Shown here: positions 55,750 to 64,000 of the stretch, piece by piece | How the letters are laid out: each line of letters opens with the position of its first letter | How positions within the stretch are numbered: position 1 is the first letter of the stretch | Source of the DNA: a virus | DNA length: 64,000 bases | Direction: 5' to 3' (one strand) | Virus record (IMG/VR): IMGVR_UViG_3300027779_003464 | Location: 1 to 64,000 of that record | Position numbers and translations under genes: made by a program | Notes under the pieces: generated by a model | What the model saw: the letters and a program-made list of their open reading frames with translations, nothing else | Database searches by the model: none | What the model was told of the DNA's origin: nothing

Positions 55750-57549
55750 ATGGCTGGAATAAATCATTTAAAGCAAATAAAAGAAAGGAAAGGAGACGAC
55801 TTTTTAAATAGTCTACTTAATAATTATGTTATCATTAATAAGAAAACAGACGGCACTTTCTTTGGTATGAAGAAGGATAAAGATACTGATTCCTTTAAAT
55901 ACTATAAAAAAGCTGGAGAAATTACTTATGTCGATAGAATGTTAATGAAATATTATAATCCGGCAATATCACACTTTGAAAAGCTAGATAAAGATAAAAA
56001 ACAAAGAATCCCTTCTAATTTCTATTTTGGATTTGAATATATGACTAAAAAAGATTCTAATTCTAATAATAGAATAGTATTATCATATATTCATAGATTA
56101 GATGACGAAGGAAAACCTATTGAAACATTTCAAACTAAGCAAGACTTAGAAAAGTGGGCATATTATTTAGGGGTAGATAATCCTCCAATATTATTCGAAG
56201 GAATGCTAGATGATAGTCAAAAGACTAAAATACTAGAATTTGTATACTCGCCATATGAAGAATTAGTAGAAAAATTTAAAACTACGTCATTTAGTAAATA
56301 TATTATTTCTATGTTATCGGAAGATCACGAAGATTCAAAGTCTGATACTGAAGATTTAGATATAAGTAGTATTATATTTAGATTTTATGATGAAAATGAT
56401 GAAAACCCAAAGCAATCTGCCTTTTTAGCTAAAATAGTAGATCCCTTATTTCAAGAATCTAATAAGTCAAATAAGCAAGAAAATCCTAAAAAATCAAGTG
56501 ACTATATTTGGTTAATTGTAATTGATTTAATGAATCATATAGAGATGTTTAGTGAGGATGATCTAAAAAACATGTGCGGCGATACTGAGTCATATGACTC
56601 TAAGTATATCGGATTAATTAACGGCATATTTAAAGAATTTATATCGACTTATGAATATAAGTATGATGGATTGGTTCTAGATATTCCAGAATACCTAAAA
56701 AGAGAAGAATTTGATGTAGATTATAGCTTAATAAATGATGCGAAAGTAACAGATCTAATTAAAGAAAATTCTACGTATCGAGAAATATATCGTATTCTAA
56801 TAAACTTCTTTAGAAAAGTAAGAAGGAAATCATCAGCTCCCTTTTTTAATGAAGAGCTAATAGCTCAATTAAACATACAAGTTGGTAAAATAAAAAGAAT
56901 TGTAATGGGAGACGTGTTATATGAGGGACTATTTCCGTCATTTAACGAATATATTGGAGCAGATATCAATGACCATATATATGTTGGGGAGCATGAAAAT
57001 TTTATAAAGACTAAAAATAAAAAAATAGAACCAATAAAGGTAAACTTATTAATTGGCAAATTTCAACCAATTAATAACGGACATATTAAAGCGGCAGAAA
57101 GCCTACTTAATAAAAATAACCATCCTTGTATATTTGTTTCTGTTATGAATACGCCGAACCCAATATTTAGTGAAAAATCAGTAAATATTATGCTTAAAAA
57201 GGTTCAACAGGAATATTCTAACGTTATAAAAGACGTTAAAATAGTAAAAGATTCATCAATAAAGAATATATTGAAGTCAATTATGCCAGAATACGAGCCT
57301 ATCTTATGGGCATCGGGCTCATCTAAGATAAAGGACTATGCTTTACAATTAGAATATATTAAAAACAAAGATATCCCATTAAGGATATCCAATAGTTTAA
57401 GATTAATTGAAATTCCATCCTATTATAAATCTAAGGATGTAATATCTGCAATTAATAGCTTAGATTTTAATAAATTCAAAGAAATGGTACCAAAAAGCAT
57501 AGCTTCAGAGTTTTTTAACCTACAACGGGAAATGGAAAGCAATAGGTAA
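55750..57549 (+). CDS. Fusion of nucleic-acid ligase-like and NMNAT-like domains
   Basis: The 599-residue protein has two parts. Residues 1-400 look like a nucleotidyltransferase of the RNA/DNA ligase superfamily: motif I KKTDGTFFGM (Lys32 as AMP-binding Lys), motif III-like FYFGFEYM, motif IV-like YDGLVLDIPEYL. Residues about 425-599 resemble the HxGH nucleotidyltransferases such as NMNAT/NadR: LIGKFQPINNGHIKAAE, with H at the second site, and WASGSSKIKDYAL. The pairing suggests NAD-linked metabolism or nucleic-acid repair. Motif V of the ligase is unclear, so catalytic activity of that half is uncertain. It follows a packaged-protein gene by 21 nt. Confidence 0.6.
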   Translation: MAGINHLKQIKERKGDDFLNSLLNNYVIINKKTDGTFFGMKKDKDTDSFKYYKKAGEITYVDRMLMKYYNPAISHFEKLDKDKKQRIPSNFYFGFEYMTKKDSNSNNRIVLSYIHRLDDEGKPIETFQTKQDLEKWAYYLGVDNPPILFEGMLDDSQKTKILEFVYSPYEELVEKFKTTSFSKYIISMLSEDHEDSKSDTEDLDISSIIFRFYDENDENPKQSAFLAKIVDPLFQESNKSNKQENPKKSSDYIWLIVIDLMNHIEMFSEDDLKNMCGDTESYDSKYIGLINGIFKEFISTYEYKYDGLVLDIPEYLKREEFDVDYSLINDAKVTDLIKENSTYREIYRILINFFRKVRRKSSAPFFNEELIAQLNIQVGKIKRIVMGDVLYEGLFPSFNEYIGADINDHIYVGEHENFIKTKNKKIEPIKVNLLIGKFQPINNGHIKAAESLLNKNNHPCIFVSVMNTPNPIFSEKSVNIMLKKVQQEYSNVIKDVKIVKDSSIKNILKSIMPEYEPILWASGSSKIKDYALQLEYIKNKDIPLRISNSLRLIEIPSYYKSKDVISAINSLDFNKFKEMVPKSIASEFFNLQREMESNR

Positions 57550-57598
57550 TAATTAAAACCTGGCGCTTCTTAATGATATAATATAACAAAAATACTTT

Positions 57599-59269
57599 AT
57601 GAGATTTAAAGAATTAACACAAAAAGATAAGGACTTTTTCAAGCAAACATACCTTGATAAAACATATAAGTGGGATCAAAGAATAAGCATATTAATGGAA
57701 TATGCTGGAGTATCTAGACGTACTATACAAAAATGGCTTTCTAAACTTGAGCTAACTTCGTACATAGAGGCAGAATCCCCGGAGCTTATTAAAGCAAAGG
57801 AAAAGAAATTTGATAAAAAGAAGAAAAGATTTATTATATCTTGGGCACAGAATAATACTCCGATTCATGAAAAATTTCTAAATAACATTGAAGGGTACGC
57901 TGAGTATATAGATGCGAGTATACATATAATTGCAGGCAGATATAGAAATCCTACTTCGATATTCACTGATAGTAAAAAAGATATTTGGCACGATAGAGTA
58001 ATACAATATTTAGATGCAGCGAGACATGATGTTCATGAGTATGTATCTATAATGTCAGATGTTAAAATTCAACCGACGGCAATTAATCCAATGACTGGTT
58101 TACAAGGAATGAGTGGAATAAATTCTTGTGTATTCGGTTCTCCTAAAACTCAATTTATAACTATTCCAGTATTGGAAGGATGTAAGCCAAAGGCAATGGT
58201 TACTACTGGCGCATGTACTGTTAAAAATTATACAGATTCTAAATCTGGTAAAAAAGGAGAATTTCACCATACTCTAGGATTTGTTGTTGTTGAAATAAAA
58301 GATAACGAAACGTTTTTTATTAGACAAGTCACAGCAATGGAAGATGGAAGTTTTACCGATCTATACTATGACATATCATTTAATGGATCAGAAGATCCTA
58401 TTGAGTTCGACACTAAAACTGAAGAGATAAATTGGTCCACTTCTAATTTTGGAGCTGAGCCAATTAAATTAAATGGAGAATCTATAGTTTCTAAAATTAA
58501 AGAAATAGATGCATGTGTTCTTGGAGATATACATTATGGACATGAAGATGGCGAAGTAATGTCATCAACCTTTAAAATGCTAGATATTCTTAAACCAAGT
58601 CATGTAATTTTACATGATGTATTTGACGGAAGCTCAATAAGCCACCATCAAATGAAAGATCCTTTTATTCAATATAGAAAGGAAAAGCATGGAACTAATA
58701 ATTTGAAAAAGGAAGTAGATTACATGATAGATGAACTTTCTAAATTTAAAAAGTTTAAAAATGTAATAATTGTTAGAAGTAATCACGATGATTTTGTAGA
58801 TAGGTGGTTAAAAAATACAGATTGGAAAAAACAACCAAGCTATATTAATTCTCCAGAATATATGAGATATAGCCAAATATTATTAACTCAATATGCAGGA
58901 GAAGGAGAAGTAAAAGGAGTTATCCCCGCTCTTATAAATGAAGAATATCCAGAATACATTACATTAGGAAGATCTGAAAGCTATAAAGTCAATGGTTGGG
59001 AAGTAGGTCAACATGGAGACGTAGGATCAGGCGGAAGTAGAGGATCTTTACAGCAATTTAGAAAACTAAATACTAAAATTATAGTTGGACACTATCATTC
59101 TCCTGGTAGATTTGATGGAGCTCTTGCTGTTGGGACGTCATCTAATTTAAGGGTTGGATATAATCTTGGACCGAGTGGATGGTTGCAATCCCATGTTATT
59201 ATACATAAAAATGGAAAGGCTCAGCATATTAATTTTATAGACGGAGAATATACTACGTTAAAATATTAA
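57599..59269 (+). CDS. HTH plus metallophosphoesterase protein
   Basis: The 556-residue protein begins with a helix-turn-helix (residues about 25-55, ISILMEYAGVSRRTIQKWL), a basic linker (KKFDKKKKRF), then a long central domain. A calcineurin-type phosphoesterase occupies the C-terminal half: CVLGDIHYGHEDG, LHDVFDGSSIS, VRSNHDDFVDRWL and VGHYHSPGRFDG, which give the metal-binding Asp, His and Asn set. It may cut or dephosphorylate nucleic acid at DNA-bound sites. Its stop overlaps that of the convergent lysozyme gene by 4 nt. Confidence 0.72.
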   Translation: MRFKELTQKDKDFFKQTYLDKTYKWDQRISILMEYAGVSRRTIQKWLSKLELTSYIEAESPELIKAKEKKFDKKKKRFIISWAQNNTPIHEKFLNNIEGYAEYIDASIHIIAGRYRNPTSIFTDSKKDIWHDRVIQYLDAARHDVHEYVSIMSDVKIQPTAINPMTGLQGMSGINSCVFGSPKTQFITIPVLEGCKPKAMVTTGACTVKNYTDSKSGKKGEFHHTLGFVVVEIKDNETFFIRQVTAMEDGSFTDLYYDISFNGSEDPIEFDTKTEEINWSTSNFGAEPIKLNGESIVSKIKEIDACVLGDIHYGHEDGEVMSSTFKMLDILKPSHVILHDVFDGSSISHHQMKDPFIQYRKEKHGTNNLKKEVDYMIDELSKFKKFKNVIIVRSNHDDFVDRWLKNTDWKKQPSYINSPEYMRYSQILLTQYAGEGEVKGVIPALINEEYPEYITLGRSESYKVNGWEVGQHGDVGSGGSRGSLQQFRKLNTKIIVGHYHSPGRFDGALAVGTSSNLRVGYNLGPSGWLQSHVIIHKNGKAQHINFIDGEYTTLKY

Positions 59270-60258
59270 GAATAGTTATATTCTATTATCTTAGAATCCC
59301 TAGCTGCTTTTGCCCACATATGATTTTTCCAAGCGTGAAAATACTTATCTGGTTTATTATATTTACCCATCGAATATACGATATACTTATATAAAATATC
59401 AGCAGCATCCTTAGTATTCTTTGCATTCTTGAAACTATTGAACTTAGATACTCCCATTTCTGACTTGATAAACTTAATCATTTCTAATATAGTATCGTAT
59501 GTACTTCCTATAATCTTATTATCTTTATATACTCCAGATTCAGCTAGTTTAACTAAAAGAGATTTTCTACGAGATCCCTGCCAACTTATTATTCCAAAAT
59601 TAGTAGCATGATTTTTTGGATCAGAATGGCTAGATGTTATTTTAGACCATCTTAAATTATTTTCTCTTCCTACGTTTCCTATTAAAGCTGCTATTGAATT
59701 AGTGTTCATTCCTAAACTTTTACCTCCTTTTCTAATAGATTCAGCTACCTCCTTTTGTTTATCTGAATTTCTAGAAATATATAATTTTGCCATTTCGAAA
59801 TTACTCTGTTCTTTTTTGCTAGAAAAAACTAACTTATTTGAATCAGAGTCATATACCTTTAAGCTTTTAGAGTATTTCTCATTTAATTCCTTTACACTTT
59901 TTTTGTTTTCAACAAGAGTCCACGACGTAGATCCCATTTTTTGATATTCCCAATATTTCTTAGACGAATCTATCTTATAATAAAAATTAGCCCTGCTTGA
60001 TATTTTGTGCTTATCATATCCAGGTTTAGCATATACTCCTAATTTCTTATTATATTTTGAATTTAATGCAGATACACTTTGCTCATTCTGAACAAAGAAC
60101 CAACTATCAGCATCCTTTTTCTTATACGCCCAATATTTTTTACTACTAGATACTTTGTATACATGGCTTGGACGCGAAGGTATAGTATACTTCTCTTCAT
60201 TATCTTTAGATACTTCTTTTTGTTCAAATATTTTAGTAAACGATATTATTCTTTTCAT
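59266..60258 (-). CDS. Lysozyme-like virion protein with two repeat domains and capsid-signal N-terminus
   Basis: The 330-residue protein has three parts. The N-terminus MKRIISFTKIFEQKE fits a capsid-targeting-like signal (F-x-x-I-F-E). Two repeats of about 47 residues follow (about 33-79 and 88-135), both with SSKKYW and a Trp-containing SW. Residues 150-330 are a lysozyme-like domain related to phage tail lysozymes (IAALIGNVGRENNLRW, with catalytic Glu, then FGIISWQGSRRKSLL). The repeats may bind the cell wall. It could be an injected or tail-borne peptidoglycan hydrolase rather than the lysis endolysin. Confidence 0.7.
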   Translation of the reverse strand: MKRIISFTKIFEQKEVSKDNEEKYTIPSRPSHVYKVSSSKKYWAYKKKDADSWFFVQNEQSVSALNSKYNKKLGVYAKPGYDKHKISSRANFYYKIDSSKKYWEYQKMGSTSWTLVENKKSVKELNEKYSKSLKVYDSDSNKLVFSSKKEQSNFEMAKLYISRNSDKQKEVAESIRKGGKSLGMNTNSIAALIGNVGRENNLRWSKITSSHSDPKNHATNFGIISWQGSRRKSLLVKLAESGVYKDNKIIGSTYDTILEMIKFIKSEMGVSKFNSFKNAKNTKDAADILYKYIVYSMGKYNKPDKYFHAWKNHMWAKAARDSKIIEYNYS

Positions 60259-60273
60259 ATCTTAATTAAGAAT

Positions 60274-60357
60274 TTAATTTAATAGATCCTCCTGCTTTTT
60301 TAACCACTCTTCGGACACTGCTTCATTTAAACTATCGAAGGTTATTACTCTTTTCAT
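60274..60357 (-). CDS. 27-residue peptide resembling a capsid-targeting signal
   Basis: The product MKRVITFDSLNEAVSEEW plus a short KKQEDLLN tail begins like the lysozyme protein (MKRIISF) and contains F-x-x-L-N-E, an [LI]-x-E cleavage signal. A late-like stretch lies 13 nt upstream. The lysozyme gene starts 15 nt later on the same strand. It may be a decayed or freestanding targeting peptide. Confidence 0.45.
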   Translation of the reverse strand: MKRVITFDSLNEAVSEEWLKKQEDLLN

Positions 60358-60370
60358 ATATCAAAGTTAG

Positions 60371-60392
60371 CTTTTATTATATAAATATTTAT
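60371..60392 (-). promoter_or_regulatory. Late-like A/T motif before the small peptide gene
   Basis: Read on the minus strand it contains ATAAATATTTAT followed by ATAATAAAAG, ending 13 nt before the ATG at 60357. It is a looser version of the late motif. Confidence 0.35.
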
Positions 60393-60402
60393 TAGAATTA
60401 TG

Positions 60403-60417
60403 ATAAATAAAATAAAA
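60403..60417 (+). promoter_or_regulatory. Late-like motif before a small basic protein gene
   Basis: ATAAATAAAATAAAA ends 8 nt before the ATG at 60426; a variant of the late motif. Confidence 0.42.
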
Positions 60418-60425
60418 GATTGCAA

Positions 60426-60632
60426 ATGGCTAAAAAGAAAAATTCGTCATACAATAATTATCTAAAATATTTAAATGGAACTGAGAAATTATCTAATGCT
60501 GTATTGCAGCATCCTGATGAGGCCGATGATAATAGTTCAATGTATTCATATATGAAGGGAGAAGTTAAAAGAAACATATGGATAATGCCGTGGAAGAAAT
60601 TTAGAAATATAGGTCTACCTAAAAAGAAATAA
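60426..60632 (+). CDS. Small basic protein, possibly virion-associated
   Basis: The ATG at 60426 is preferred to a TTG six bases upstream. The 68-residue product starts AKKKNSSYNNYLKYLNGTE, where Y-x-x-Y-L-x-Y-L-N-G resembles the capsid-targeting pattern but has Gly instead of Glu. It ends in a basic tail with Trp (WIMPWKKFRNIGLPKKK). It stands 9 nt before the next late gene. No family is recognised. Confidence 0.5.
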   Translation: MAKKKNSSYNNYLKYLNGTEKLSNAVLQHPDEADDNSSMYSYMKGEVKRNIWIMPWKKFRNIGLPKKK

Positions 60633-60641
60633 ACTTATTAC

Positions 60642-62597
60642 ATGAATGTTAAAGATGCTATAAAATTAATGTCCAATAAAGTAGGAGGTAAGTCGAGTAA
60701 TCAGGTGAGCCGACAGGCATCACTAGATGCTGTCAAAAAGACATTTGATGTACTACCTAATAATCTATTAGAAGTTGAACCGAATGACCCGAATATACAA
60801 AGGTTATTTTTCTATTTAACTGATCCTAAAAAATTAGAATATATTGAGGAATTTACTAAAAGCGAAGCATATGCTTTAGAACAAATAATAAAAAAAGAAG
60901 ATCCTTCTGGTGGTTCTAAAAAAATAGAAAATAATGATAAAGAGTATGCTAATTCATTTAGTGCCGCAGCTGTTCTGCTTGCTAGATTAGAAAAACTATA
61001 TAAAATATATTCTAAAGGAATAGAGCAGATAGAAATAGACAGGGATAAGCACCTAATTTCCTCTCTTAGAAACATGGGAATAGTATTAAATTTAGAGCCA
61101 ATTTTAGGTAAAGGCAATGTTGGTACCATCGGTAAAATTGGAGGTATTGATAGTGATATAGATAAAGACTCATTTGAGCTAATTGTAAAGAGAGAATCTC
61201 ACATCACATCTAAAAAAGATATACATAAAATTCTTAAAAAGCTTCCGGCAAGCAGTAATCTAAATAGTAGATCTAGGGGTAACCACCTAAAGACAATGAG
61301 CGATATTAAGAAAACTAGCTCTGACTCTATAAAGAGTTGGTATGAATGGGCATCAAAGACATTTGAAAAAACAATAGATACAATAGAAGCAGATGTAGAA
61401 GAAGATGCAGTAATAAAAATAGAAAACATAAAAGATTTTTCAGAAAGAGTTGGAGGAGATATTATATTAAATTTAGTAGTCAACCATAAAGGAAAAGAAA
61501 CTAGTTTTGGATCCAAAATTAAAGAAAAGGAATTATCTTTACCTAGCTCTAAAAATTTAAAGGAAAAAAGGCAATTATTAACTAGAATTAGACGAGTTCT
61601 TGGCGTAGCAGAGCTTCCTGCATTTGACGATAATCAAATACAAAGACAGGGAGATTACTTTAGATTGTTTAATACGTTAAGAAATGAGAATATTGGATGG
61701 ATGGATACAATACTATTAACTGATATATTTAAAGGAGAAACTAATAAGTTTAATGGGTTTAAACAATACATTGAAAACGAAAGTGCTGAAGAGGCCGAGC
61801 AACTTAATTACTTAACAGCATCTGAGCTTTGGATACTTAAATTTATTGAAAGCGACTATCTCGGGGATTTTAGTCCAAGGGAAATAAAGCAACATACTGC
61901 TACAATTCAATCCATGACTCTTGATAAATCTAAAGATATTAAAAACTCATATCTTTCAAAAGGATTTAATCTAGGTAACTTTAACTCTGTTCAAATTAAC
62001 CCAGAAATAAGTTTACCTTTATATAAAAAAGTTAAACTAGCAGTAAACGAAGCCGATAGAAAAAAAGAAAATCCCTTTAGAAATATAATGTCTGGGATTG
62101 GATCAGTAATAATGGGAATTATGCCAACTAAACTAGATAATTTTGATGCGGGCAGAGCAAAACAAAATAATGACCAAAATAAAGCAGTATTTAAAGGAAT
62201 AAGTAATGTAGTTAAAGGACTTGTTGGAATTACCGGAGGAAAAGATGCTGCTAGAAAATATGAAAAAGGTATGAAAAAAGTAACTAATAATATGGTATCA
62301 AAATCTATAGGTGCAACCACGTTTGATCAAAACGATAATTCTATAAAAGAGGATATGGTAGCTCCACTTGACAGCGGACCTGGGGCGTTTCACCAAACTG
62401 GTCCAAGTATGGGAGGGGGATTTTCCCATCCTGATGGAACACCGGATCCATTTGCACTGATTGGTCCAGCTAGAAACACCACAACAAATAAGAAGAAAAA
62501 GAAGAAGAAGACTAAACCGGTTGACTGGAGAAAGTCTAGTTCTTTTGCAAGTAGCAAAGTACTTTCTTTTTCAGATTTTATAAACAGAGACAGCTAA
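60642..62597 (+). CDS. Large hypothetical virion protein with CTS-like C-terminus
   Basis: The 651-residue protein is not recognised. The first 260 residues are mostly helical with many Lys and Ser. The middle has a beta-rich patch (VGGDIILNLVVNHKGKET), and the C-terminal part has a Gly/Pro-rich linker (GPGAFHQTGPSMGGGF) and a run of Lys (KKKKKKKT). The final residues KVLSFSDFINRDS read F-x-x-F-I-N-R, a capsid-targeting-like motif at the far end, with Arg where Glu is expected. It lies between late genes, so a structural or head-internal protein is likely. Confidence 0.6.
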   Translation: MNVKDAIKLMSNKVGGKSSNQVSRQASLDAVKKTFDVLPNNLLEVEPNDPNIQRLFFYLTDPKKLEYIEEFTKSEAYALEQIIKKEDPSGGSKKIENNDKEYANSFSAAAVLLARLEKLYKIYSKGIEQIEIDRDKHLISSLRNMGIVLNLEPILGKGNVGTIGKIGGIDSDIDKDSFELIVKRESHITSKKDIHKILKKLPASSNLNSRSRGNHLKTMSDIKKTSSDSIKSWYEWASKTFEKTIDTIEADVEEDAVIKIENIKDFSERVGGDIILNLVVNHKGKETSFGSKIKEKELSLPSSKNLKEKRQLLTRIRRVLGVAELPAFDDNQIQRQGDYFRLFNTLRNENIGWMDTILLTDIFKGETNKFNGFKQYIENESAEEAEQLNYLTASELWILKFIESDYLGDFSPREIKQHTATIQSMTLDKSKDIKNSYLSKGFNLGNFNSVQINPEISLPLYKKVKLAVNEADRKKENPFRNIMSGIGSVIMGIMPTKLDNFDAGRAKQNNDQNKAVFKGISNVVKGLVGITGGKDAARKYEKGMKKVTNNMVSKSIGATTFDQNDNSIKEDMVAPLDSGPGAFHQTGPSMGGGFSHPDGTPDPFALIGPARNTTTNKKKKKKKTKPVDWRKSSSFASSKVLSFSDFINRDS

Positions 62598-62629
62598 CTA
62601 ATTTGTAATATCCTATTCTGTATTTTTTA

Positions 62630-62643
62630 ATAAATAATAAAAA
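62630..62643 (+). promoter_or_regulatory. T4-late-like promoter motif
   Basis: ATAAATAATAAAAA ends 11 nt before the ATG at 62655, the same arrangement as at 7158 and 55169. Confidence 0.5.
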
Positions 62644-62654
62644 GAATCTATAAT

Positions 62655-64000
62655 ATGGGCAATATGCCAACTTTACCATTAGTACCCATGATTAATGACT
62701 TGGCTAGCGGTGTATCCTTATCGCTTGGTGACGAAGCCGGCGATCAATTTCATCTTCTGCAAGAAGCATATAGAGAGAAAGGTGATGCAATCGTTGATAA
62801 ACATGAACCTGTTCCAGGATCTCAGTCTCTATTTAATCCATTTAAAATATTTAAATATAGTAAATTTGGATTAAGTGATTATAATTTAGATTTACATTTT
62901 GATACTCCAAATAGTTCAATGAACCAAAATGATAGAGCAGCAATGTCTGGTTTATCAAACGGGGATTCATATTCTGCTCCTGGTGAAGGAGGAGGAACTG
63001 TAACTTCTGGCGGATATGGAGAAATGGCAGCAAATTTCCAACCGTTTTCTGATACTAGACGGTGGATGGAAAATCCAACAGCTACAAATATTATACAATG
63101 GAGTAATCTTCAAACTCAAGCGGATAACACTGCAATTAGCCCTACACCATATGCTACTACTGATTTCCTATGGTGTAAGCATTATGGTAAAGTTCCAAAT
63201 AATAGAATGCTAACTCTTAGGAGATATGCTCTTCCAGTTGAAGATAACTTACAGATTAGACCGGATAAAGGTCCATTAGTTCCGACTGCCCAAGCAGTAA
63301 GCTGGTATGGAACTGATCTTGGAAATCCGCTTAATAGTATCTTAGGATTAAGTTGGGGAATGAATTGGACTGAAGATAAATCTAAAGTTCAAGATATAAC
63401 AGGTAATGAAATATCAGTAGAAGATATTGCGGCTGCTGCTGGCGTAGATGACCCAAAAGTCATAAATATCCTTAAAACTCAAGTTTTTTCTGGGAGTGGA
63501 GGAAAAGTAGACATACTTAAACTCGCAGGATACGATACAGAAATTCAAAAGTATATTAGAGAAGCATATTCTAACGATGGTCCATATTGGAATAGAGTAC
63601 TTGGTCCGGTCAACGTAATTGATAGTACTAAAAGAAGAGATAGAGGATTCACAAAGCAAAAGGGAATAACTATGAAATTTCATTATTCTCTTAGATCATA
63701 TGCTGGAATTAATCCTAAAATTGCATTCTTAGATTTATATTCTAATTTCTTGAGCTTGACTATGAATACTGCGCCGTTCTGGGGAGGAGGAGCTAGGTAT
63801 TTCCAAAAAACTGGAGTAACTCTTCCAGGTTTTGGTATAGAAAATAAAATGTTAGATGGCGATGTAATTGGAGCAATATCCTTAGGATCTAAGCAAATAC
63901 AACAAGCTGCACAACAAAATATTGAGCAATTAGTTGCTTTTGCTCAATCAATTAATGCAGGTAATTATAAAGGATCAAATTCAGATAAGGCAATTGAAGA
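62655..64000 (+). CDS. Large virion-like protein, 3' end outside the window
   Basis: The frame starts MGNMPTLPLVPMINDLAS and stays open to the last base, so at least 448 residues are encoded. It is rich in Gly, Asn, Ser and Tyr with few charged clusters, typical of phage structural proteins. Recognisable stretches include RRYALPVEDNLQIRPD and TMKFHYSLRSYAGINPKIAF, but no family came to mind. A late-like motif ends 11 nt before the ATG. It continues the late structural block. Confidence 0.65.
   Translation, partial: MGNMPTLPLVPMINDLASGVSLSLGDEAGDQFHLLQEAYREKGDAIVDKHEPVPGSQSLFNPFKIFKYSKFGLSDYNLDLHFDTPNSSMNQNDRAAMSGLSNGDSYSAPGEGGGTVTSGGYGEMAANFQPFSDTRRWMENPTATNIIQWSNLQTQADNTAISPTPYATTDFLWCKHYGKVPNNRMLTLRRYALPVEDNLQIRPDKGPLVPTAQAVSWYGTDLGNPLNSILGLSWGMNWTEDKSKVQDITGNEISVEDIAAAAGVDDPKVINILKTQVFSGSGGKVDILKLAGYDTEIQKYIREAYSNDGPYWNRVLGPVNVIDSTKRRDRGFTKQKGITMKFHYSLRSYAGINPKIAFLDLYSNFLSLTMNTAPFWGGGARYFQKTGVTLPGFGIENKMLDGDVIGAISLGSKQIQQAAQQNIEQLVAFAQSINAGNYKGSNSDKAIE

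Noticed and set aside
60420-60425. TTG start for the gene at 60426
   Set aside because: An ATG follows six bases later and has a more usual distance from the late-like motif.

Overview
The window is part of the genome of a large T4-like myovirus that probably infects a member of the Bacteroidetes, most likely a flavobacterium. It is AT-rich, almost fully coding, and packed with short overlaps (ATGA junctions, 4-17 nt). Recognisable T4-type genes include 18, 19, 21, 23, 32, 39, 41, 43, 46, 47, 52, rnh, uvsX, uvsW, a probable uvsY and a dCMP hydroxymethylase-like gene. The host is inferred from three features. Start codons have A-rich leaders and no Shine-Dalgarno pattern. Secretion signals end in SQ or GQA. 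One virion-like protein ends in the Cys-Thr-Asp ... Asp-Gly-Ser-Cys motif common in Bacteroidetes surface proteins.

Layout. 1-4.4 kb: the end of an unrecognised protein, a three-OB-fold S1-like RNA-binding protein, an IMP dehydrogenase and a cysteine synthase. 4.4-8.7 kb: a lipoprotein, a B12-type ribonucleotide reductase behind a structured leader, two proteins with T4-like capsid-targeting N-termini (one a putative metalloprotease) and a histone H1-like protein. 8.8-13.8 kb: ssDNA-binding protein, RNase H, GroES, a Ro/TROVE-type vWA protein, and a tandem pair of small structured RNA elements. 13.8-17.6 kb (minus strand): a small membrane protein, an outer-membrane beta-barrel and the tail sheath. 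17.7-30.5 kb: dUTPase, the N-terminal half of a split DNA polymerase, UvsX, the gp41 helicase, gp47, a secreted nuclease, gp46, a thymidylate synthase/dCMP hydroxymethylase-family enzyme and dCMP deaminase. 30.6-32.9 kb (minus): tail tube and small basic proteins. 33-37 kb: type II topoisomerase subunits with a SLOG-family gene between them. 37-42 kb (minus): major capsid protein, a prohead protease fused to a repeat scaffold, and DnaJ. 42-49.4 kb: a ten-gene nonulosonic (sialic-like) acid and glycan cassette. 49.5-54.5 kb (minus): a virion protein, UvsW, probable UvsY and a holin-like protein. 54.6-64 kb: a nucleotide kinase, a ligase-NMNAT fusion, an HTH-metallophosphoesterase, a tail lysozyme and large unrecognised virion-like proteins.

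Two signals tie the late genes together. First, a T4-late-like motif (ATAAATAATAAAA and variants) lies 8-13 nt before the start codons of capsid, tail and capsid-targeted genes on both strands, and also directly before the first RNA element. Second, the scaffold half of the prohead protease is built from eleven 14-residue repeats. Their core (Y-x-x-Y-[LIV]-x-E) is the same pattern found at the N-termini of several small proteins and in the T4 capsid-targeting sequence, and it contains the [LI]-x-E signal cut by T4 prohead protease. I infer a scaffold-mimicry system that loads proteins into the head and is then cut away.

The other unusual content is a Ro-like protein next to new-looking structured RNAs, the nonulosonate cassette, a thymidylate synthase-family enzyme carrying the Asp that marks dCMP hydroxymethylases, and several metabolic genes rarely seen in phages. 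I saw no tRNA, rRNA, CRISPR array, intron or insertion sequence. All family calls come from reading motifs by eye; no database search was run.
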